DNA of 64,000 nt from Nostoc sphaeroides (GTDB lineage Bacteria > Cyanobacteriota > Cyanobacteriia > Cyanobacteriales > Nostocaceae). The translations under genes and the position numbers were made by a program. The notes beneath the pieces are model-generated. The model was not told the origin of the DNA. It made no database searches and was given only the letters and a program-made list of their open reading frames with translations. The stretch lies in assembly GCF_003443655.1 (NCBI RefSeq), contig NZ_CP031941.1:739501-803500 (forward strand), written 5' to 3'. Shown one piece after another: positions 59,262 through 64,000 of the stretch (its first letter is position 1; each line of letters begins with the position of its first letter).

Positions 59262-60101
59262 GTGAAAAAAATCAAGATTTTCAAGTTTCTGCTGCCATTT
59301 GTGGTAGTAGTTTTATTCATAATTGGGTTGGCAAAGATCGTACCAGCCCAGTCATCAGTAAGTGTTCACCTAACCCTTGGTAACCCCAGCAACGCTGAAA
59401 CTTCCAACCTAAATAACTACTTGCTGGTAAAACCACAGTATGTAATTGGTTACAACTGCTCAATAGGTAGAGCAAATTGGGTGTCTTGGCAGTTGAATAG
59501 TAGTTGGTTAGGTAGCACATCAAGGCAAGATAATTTTCGGGCTGATACAACACTTCCTTCTGGGTGCTATCAAGTTCAATCTACCGATTTTAGCGGAAGT
59601 GGGTTTGATCGTGGTCACATGACGCCTAGTGGTGACAGAACTAGTAGTGTTACCAATAATTCTGCCACATTTTTGATGAGCAATATGATTGCTCAAGCCC
59701 CAGATAACAATCAGGGGATTTGGGCAAACTTAGAGGAATATGCCAGAACTTTAGTAGGACAGGGTAAAGAACTCTACATCATATCTGGTGGATATGGGAT
59801 GGGCGGTATCGGGTCTAAAGGAAGGTTCTATACAATAGCTAATGGACGTGTTCAAGTTCCTAATACAACTTGGAAAATTATTGTTGTACTGGATACTCCA
59901 GGTTTAGGCCTTGCTGGCGTGACAACCAGCACGAGAGTCATTGCTGTCAATATTCCCAACAGGCAAGGGGTGCGAACAGAGGATTGGAGAAACTATCGGG
60001 TTAGCGTTGACTCATTAGAATCCTTAACTGGATACAATTTTATCTCAGAAGTCTCAACATCTATTCAGTCTGTAATAGAAGCGCAAATTGACAATTTATA
60101 A
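59262..60101 (+). CDS. nucA: DNA/RNA non-specific endonuclease, NucA-type
   Basis: GTG start at 59262, 279 residues with an N-terminal signal or anchor helix (about 7-27, FLLPFVVVVLFIIGLAK). The beta-beta-alpha-Me catalytic motif is in GFDRGHMTPSGDRTSS at about residue 117 (DRGH with catalytic His), and the metal-site Asn lies in NMIAQAPDNNQGIWANLEEY. This is the Anabaena NucA/Serratia nuclease family, which cuts any DNA or RNA in the periplasm or outside. The next gene, on the opposite strand, encodes the NuiA-type inhibitor that would neutralise it if it stays inside. The pair share a bidirectional terminator at 60125-60155. Confidence 0.9.
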   Translation: MKKIKIFKFLLPFVVVVLFIIGLAKIVPAQSSVSVHLTLGNPSNAETSNLNNYLLVKPQYVIGYNCSIGRANWVSWQLNSSWLGSTSRQDNFRADTTLPSGCYQVQSTDFSGSGFDRGHMTPSGDRTSSVTNNSATFLMSNMIAQAPDNNQGIWANLEEYARTLVGQGKELYIISGGYGMGGIGSKGRFYTIANGRVQVPNTTWKIIVVLDTPGLGLAGVTTSTRVIAVNIPNRQGVRTEDWRNYRVSVDSLESLTGYNFISEVSTSIQSVIEAQIDNL

Positions 60102-60124
60102 GTTTAGATGATTTCAGAAATGAG

Positions 60125-60155
60125 AAAGCCTAGCTGCACAGATAGCTAGGCTTTT
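60125..60155. terminator. Bidirectional terminator between nucA and nuiA
   Basis: AAAGCCTAGCT (60125-60135) and AGCTAGGCTTT (60144-60154) form an 11-bp stem with an 8-nt loop, flanked by A- and T-runs so it works in both directions. It sits 24 bp after the nucA stop and 27 bp from the nuiA stop. Confidence 0.8.
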
Positions 60156-60181
60156 ATTTAGATAAATTTCCAACCTGCTTA

Positions 60182-60574
60182 CTAGGTTTCAACCAGTTTT
60201 GTTACTACTCCAGTTAAGTCACCATCTTTAGTTTGTCCTACGATGTAAGCGTCAATATTTATTTGTCCAACACGATAAACGCTGATGTCACTAAGATTAT
60301 CTTTAAGGGTCTGAACAAGTGTTTGGAATTTTTTAACATCTTTTTTCTGTAATTCATTGTGCCACTCTTGCTCAAATGCACAATTACGAAAGAGATAGTC
60401 CAAGTCTACTACTTCTACTGGCAGGTCTTGAGAACCTGTTAGCTGTAATATTTTCTCCTGTGTTGCAGGTGCAGCACCTTTCCACTGAACAACCTCGAAA
60501 GGGTAATCTGATTCGCTCATCATTAATAAGCCAGTACTAGCTTTCTTTAGTTTTTCGACAATCTCGCCGCTCAT
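60182..60574 (-). CDS. nuiA: Nuclease A inhibitor family protein (NuiA)
   Basis: 130 residues matching Anabaena NuiA (about 135): LKKASTGLLMMSESDYPFEV, WKGAAPATQEKILQLTG, FQTLVQTLKDNLSDISVYRVGQINIDAYIVGQT (cited by SVYRVGQINIDAYIVG), and the C-terminal VTKLVET. In the NucA-NuiA complex a NuiA C-terminal Thr occupies the active site metal of the nuclease; the end KLVET (Glu-Thr) fits this. It lies convergent with nucA, separated by a terminator. It works in the cytoplasm. Confidence 0.9.
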   Translation of the reverse strand: MSGEIVEKLKKASTGLLMMSESDYPFEVVQWKGAAPATQEKILQLTGSQDLPVEVVDLDYLFRNCAFEQEWHNELQKKDVKKFQTLVQTLKDNLSDISVYRVGQINIDAYIVGQTKDGDLTGVVTKLVET

Positions 60575-60687
60575 AGTTATCAGTTTCTAGCAACGCTCAT
60601 ACTGTATCATTCAGCCAACAGCAAGGTGGGAATCGGACAACTCGACCATTGGGTAGGAGATTTAGCGCAGATGAAGCAAGAATTACA

Positions 60688-61338
60688 TTAAGTTTGGATG
60701 ATTTGCTTTCTTACCCATTGACGAAATGCTCTAAGCGTTGGACTTCTACCTAAAGTTTGGCTCTGTTCGACAAATCGGGGAATTACTTCAACAATGGGCA
60801 AGTTGCCAAAAGTAGAACTAATTTCAGACTCAATGTATTTGCCATCCTGAAGAATATTAATTTGTAGCTTACTATCTTCATATCGCCACAGTTCAGGAAC
60901 TCGCAATGCTTGGTAAGCATCCAGTTGAGTTTTGGAGGTAACATCAACTTCAATTGCTAAGTCGGGTGGCGGATCAATCGTCAAGTCTATTCGCTCTTTA
61001 CCAATCATTTGAGCATGATTTTGAATGTAGAAAGAATCATCAGGCTCTACACCAAAAGCCATATCTTCACGTTTAAAGGTGGTTGAGCCAAATGTTTCAC
61101 AGTCAATTTTTAACTCCTCCAGCAGAATTTTTACCAAATCACCAATGATGACTTTGGCTTTCTCATGCTTCGGTAATGGCATTCTCATCTCCAAAGTTCC
61201 TTGGCTGTAAGCCAATCGAGAGGCTCGATGGTCGCCAAGTTCTTCTAAAATCGCTTCAAATTCTTGCCAGCTAACATCGTGGAGTATTACTCTATGTCCC
61301 GGCGGAACACTTAATTGTCGTAATTGAAGTGTTACCAT
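60688..61338 (-). CDS. Uma2-family putative restriction endonuclease-like protein (DUF820)
   Basis: 216 residues of the PD-(D/E)XK Uma2 fold, expanded in cyanobacteria: ILHDVSWQEFEAILEELGDHR, YSQGTLEMRMPLPKHEKAK, VEPDDSFYIQNHA, PPDLAIEVDVTSKT with D-x-E-V-D, and LRVPELWRYEDSKLQI. The catalytic Asp, Glu and a downstream Ser/Lys pattern is present. Their role is unknown; many copies are linked to mobile DNA. It is a single gene; a 113-bp spacer separates it from nuiA on the same strand. Confidence 0.85.
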   Translation of the reverse strand: MVTLQLRQLSVPPGHRVILHDVSWQEFEAILEELGDHRASRLAYSQGTLEMRMPLPKHEKAKVIIGDLVKILLEELKIDCETFGSTTFKREDMAFGVEPDDSFYIQNHAQMIGKERIDLTIDPPPDLAIEVDVTSKTQLDAYQALRVPELWRYEDSKLQINILQDGKYIESEISSTFGNLPIVEVIPRFVEQSQTLGRSPTLRAFRQWVRKQIIQT

Positions 61339-62179
61339 TACCTACCATTGAAATCATGTTTAGATTGTAAAAGCTAAGATGTAACTATCGTAGCAAGGAA
61401 TAATTTTGAACTATCGAGCTTTTTACGAGAGATATAAAAAGCAAGGAGCGATCGCACCTTACTAGCAAATAATGTATAAAACATGATTGATGTGTGTTCT
61501 TCTCAAATAAGAGACTCAGCATAATTGAGATTGATCCAATATGTAAGTTACCCAATAAGTAGATGGACAAAAATATTTACAGTCATTGCGAGCGGAGCGT
61601 CTCTAAGAGTTGCAATCCCACCCCTTGCGATTGCTTCATTCCGCTTTCGCTCCATTCGCAATGACATTGTGTAATTAATTGTGTCTGACTAATTATTAAA
61701 ATACAATAGATTACATAGAATTTAGGGTAGTTAAAAGAGAGACTATAAAGCCCATCAGTTTTTTCTCTGTAATTAAGACGAATATACTTAATCACATAAT
61801 TCCCAAATGCTTTTATGAAACTAATACAGCGCTTCCGGCTATTATGCAATACAGTTTTTCTCCTTGCCCTCTCGTATCAAAGCTTTCAGATTTGAGGATG
61901 TACCTCATAGCTGCCGGAAGTGCTGTATCATTTCACACAAATTAGCGGTTTACTAATTCTTTTACAGATTGAAAAAGATTCCCGACTTTTCTCAGAAGTC
62001 AGGAATCTCAGTCTTAAAGCGATACCTACGACAGGCATTGCCTACGCTACTCTACAATTGATTCAAAATCAAAAATTATACCAATTCAATTAATGATTGC
62101 AACACATCCTTGGGTAAAGACGCGATGAATCGCGTCTCTACAAATGGTCTATTTGTCGCATTACTTTTTCAAATTGGTA
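61339..62179. other. Long repeat-bearing intergenic region
   Basis: About 840 bp without a convincing gene. It holds a GCGAGCGGAGCG-type repeat at about 61580-61660, a MITE-like inverted pair (61825-61929), a hairpin GATTCCCGACTT/AAGTCAGGAATC at about 61978-62010, and a GACGCGATGAATCGCGTC palindrome variant at 62119-62136. Confidence 0.55.
61825..61929. mobile_element. MITE-like element with ATACAGCGCTTCCGGC ends
   Basis: ATACAGCGCTTCCGGC (61825-61840) faces GCCGGAAGTGCTGTAT (61914-61929), a 15/16-bp inverted pair across 105 bp, no ORF. Flanks show no certain duplication. Confidence 0.6.
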
Positions 62180-64000
62180 TTACTTGCCGTTGCCGTTATT
62201 ACCATTGCCATTGCTTTGAATGACGCGTTCGGCGAGTTTTTCTGGTACTTCCTGGAGATGGTCATATTCCCAGTGGAAGGAACCAACACCCAAGGTGAGC
62301 GATCGCAGTTCTACAATAAAGTTTTGCATCTCTGCTTGTGGCAAATATGCAGAGACATTATCCCAGCCCGGCCAATCGTTTTTACCCTCATAGCCTAAAA
62401 TTTGCCCCCGTCTACCACTCAACAGTTGCAACACTTTGGAGGTAAATTCGCTCGGTGTGGTAACATCCACCCGCAGAATTGGTTCTAATAGGGTAGGTTC
62501 CGCTTGGGGTATTCCCGTTTGCATTGCCAATCGGGCAGCTTGTTTAAAGGCTTGTTCGGAACTATCAACGTTGTGATAGGAACCATTAGTCAGAGTTACT
62601 GCCAAATCCACTATTGGAAAGCCCAAAGGCCCATGTGTCAAAAATTCCCGCACGCCCATTTCTACGCCAGGGATGTACTGTTTAGGAACCACGCCGCCGA
62701 CAATGGTTTCATTAAAGTTGAAACCTGTACCGCGTGGTAAAGGCTTGATTTCGAGAAAAACATCACCAAACTGTCCGTGACCACCGCTTTGATGTTTGTA
62801 GCGGCCATGTACTGAAGCCACTGTTTTGCGGATGGTTTCTTTGTAAGGCACTTGCGGCAAGTGGGTTGTCATTGGCAAGTTATATTTACGGCGCAGTCTG
62901 TCTAGGGCGACTTGCAAATGAATCTCGCCTTGTCCCCACAAGATAACTTCGTGAGTATCGCCGTGTTGTTCCCAAGCAAGTGAACAGTCTTCTTCTAATA
63001 ACTTGGTGATAGCGCTACTTAGTTTAACTTCATCGTTGCGCTTTTCTGGTGTAATAGCCAGAGCATACACTGGTTCCAACTCTACAGCTTTGGGTAATTT
63101 GATTGCCGACTGCTGTTCTGTGGAGATTGTATCGCCTGTCTTGATTCCTTCTAAACGGCTCAATGCGACAATTTCACCAGCACTAACTTGGTTAACTATC
63201 TGCTGTTGTTGTCCCATGAGGCGGTAAATTCCACCAGTGCGAATGCCATTGAGGACAATGCCATCAGTTAATTTGCCCCGCCAAACACGCACCAGAGAGA
63301 GTTTGCCACCTTGGGGAGTGTAGTAAGTTTTTAATACCTGCGCTAAAGCTGTATCACCTTTTATGTTTTTTAAACGACGTTCTGCTGTGGTTTCTGGTTC
63401 GGGGGCTTCCCGTAACAAAGCTTCTAATAGAGGTCTAACACCATAATCTTGTTCTGCTACACCAAAGAAAACGGGCACTACCAAATCTGCCCCTAATTCC
63501 ATTTTTAAATCTTTGAGGATTTCCTCTTGGGGTGGTTCGATGTCTTCTAAAAGTTCTTCGAGTAAATGATCGTCAAAATTTGCTAAAGCTTCGAGCATTT
63601 CTGCCCGTGCTGTATGTTCTTCTTCTTTTAAACTTTCGGGGAAGGGAATGGGATCAGCAGGTGCGCCTGGATGATATTGATATGCTTGTTCACTCACCAT
63701 ATCAATAAAGCCAGTGAGTTCTTCCCCGTTCATGATGGGATATTGATGCGCCACCAAAGGACGGCTAGATACTGCTTTCAGGGCGTGTAACGTTTCTAAA
63801 ACGTGAATATTTGCCCGATCCATTTTGTTGACGAAGACGAGGTGGGGAATTTCCCAATCGTCCAGGAATTTAAATAGAGGGGCTAGGGTGAGGACTCGTT
63901 CGCGGATGGGTTCGCAAACTACAATTGCCGCATCCACTCCGATTAAAGCATTGTACGTTTCTTGGGCAAATTCTACACTTCCCGGACAGTCAATAAAGGT
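62180..64000 (-). CDS. Elongation factor G-like GTPase, 5' end outside the window
   Basis: The reading continues upstream past the window edge. Visible part (about 606 codons): G3 motif DCPGSVEF just inside the window edge, G4 motif VFVNKMDRAN at about 63810, EF-G domain II (RVWRGKLTDGIVLNG), domain III (ALAITPEKRNDEVKLSSAI), domain IV with GGHGQFGDVFLEIKPLPRGTG and domain V (LEPILRVDVTTPSEFTSKVL). It is an EF-G-type translocase relative; the switch motif DCPGSVEF instead of DTPGHVDF marks the secondary EF-G-like group, not canonical FusA. The C-terminus NGNGNNGNGK is low complexity. Role in translation is assumed; which step it helps is unknown. Confidence 0.87.
   Translation of the reverse strand, partial: TFIDCPGSVEFAQETYNALIGVDAAIVVCEPIRERVLTLAPLFKFLDDWEIPHLVFVNKMDRANIHVLETLHALKAVSSRPLVAHQYPIMNGEELTGFIDMVSEQAYQYHPGAPADPIPFPESLKEEEHTARAEMLEALANFDDHLLEELLEDIEPPQEEILKDLKMELGADLVVPVFFGVAEQDYGVRPLLEALLREAPEPETTAERRLKNIKGDTALAQVLKTYYTPQGGKLSLVRVWRGKLTDGIVLNGIRTGGIYRLMGQQQQIVNQVSAGEIVALSRLEGIKTGDTISTEQQSAIKLPKAVELEPVYALAITPEKRNDEVKLSSAITKLLEEDCSLAWEQHGDTHEVILWGQGEIHLQVALDRLRRKYNLPMTTHLPQVPYKETIRKTVASVHGRYKHQSGGHGQFGDVFLEIKPLPRGTGFNFNETIVGGVVPKQYIPGVEMGVREFLTHGPLGFPIVDLAVTLTNGSYHNVDSSEQAFKQAARLAMQTGIPQAEPTLLEPILRVDVTTPSEFTSKVLQLLSGRRGQILGYEGKNDWPGWDNVSAYLPQAEMQNFIVELRSLTLGVGSFHWEYDHLQEVPEKLAERVIQSNGNGNNGNGK

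Noticed and set aside
61385..61849. Two short minus-strand ORFs in the 61.3-62.2 kb gap
   Set aside because: They run through dispersed repeat sequence (GCGAGCGGAGCG), have no conserved features and no ribosome sites.
1..64000. tRNA or rRNA genes
   Set aside because: No cloverleaf-type sequence with a GGTTCGAATCC-like arm or rRNA sequence was noticed in the gaps; a proper scan was not possible by eye.

Overview
The window is chromosomal DNA of a filamentous, heterocyst-type cyanobacterium close to Nostoc/Anabaena. The evidence is the very frequent octamer GCGATCGC (HIP1), many heptanucleotide tandem repeats between genes, and cyanobacterial marker genes: psb27, a CRR6-type NDH-1 assembly factor, cofH, a phytol-kinase-like gene, the nucA/nuiA nuclease-inhibitor pair, a DevH-like Crp regulator and a DUF3685 response regulator. 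Most genes are ordinary housekeeping or accessory genes. The gaps between them are unusually rich in small mobile repeats.

Layout. 0.2-5.8 kb: a Ser/Thr kinase with a C-terminal membrane domain, then three membrane-anchored solute-binding proteins that start with the same MSQKNET anchor although they belong to two different binding-protein families. 5.8-10.4 kb: Crp-type regulator, DALR-domain protein, HAD phosphatase, and a TnpB element with a divergent ribbon-helix-helix gene. 10.7-16.5 kb: polA, psb27, cofH and a broken IS5-type element. 16.7-21.5 kb: a 1.6-kresidue DUF4347/beta-helix/RTX surface protein. 22.3-22.7 kb: a nest of small mobile elements.

22.8-30.8 kb is a metal-handling island: an FixH-like membrane protein and a CbtB-type protein on the minus strand; then, on the plus strand, a Tat-exported two-domain multicopper oxidase, a helix-hairpin-helix lipoprotein, a ferritin-like protein and an FTR1 iron permease; then a BtuF/FecB-type binding protein. 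Together they resemble the yeast Fet3/Ftr1 logic (oxidise, pass to permease, store). A small zincin gene beside it is broken by a 128-bp MITE, and exact removal of the MITE restores the HExxH reading frame.

31-64 kb: GH10-like protein, mobA, thioredoxin-fold YyaL-type protein, a second TnpB element, clpP, phytol kinase, DUF3685 regulator, NACHT/pentapeptide NTPase, Fur-family regulator, CRR6, glycosyltransferase 9, ispD, scpB, DUF760, HtrA protease, LysM/M23 protein, isochorismatase-like hydrolase, RelE-type toxin-antitoxin pair, ispG, C-terminal processing protease, DUF6174 protein, nucA/nuiA, Uma2 nuclease, and an EF-G-like GTPase cut by the window end.

Several MITE families can be defined from this window alone: one with GGGACTTCC ends and 3-bp TNA duplications (four loci); one with CTGACAATTCAG ends and 10-bp duplications (two loci, with the empty site of one visible elsewhere in the window); one with CTAGTAGTCTGTCCC ends (two tandem copies sharing CTAG); and an AATTCGTAATT family. 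Two coding sequences have absorbed dispersed repeats in frame (a DALR-domain protein and the DUF3685 regulator). No CRISPR array, tRNA or rRNA gene was seen.
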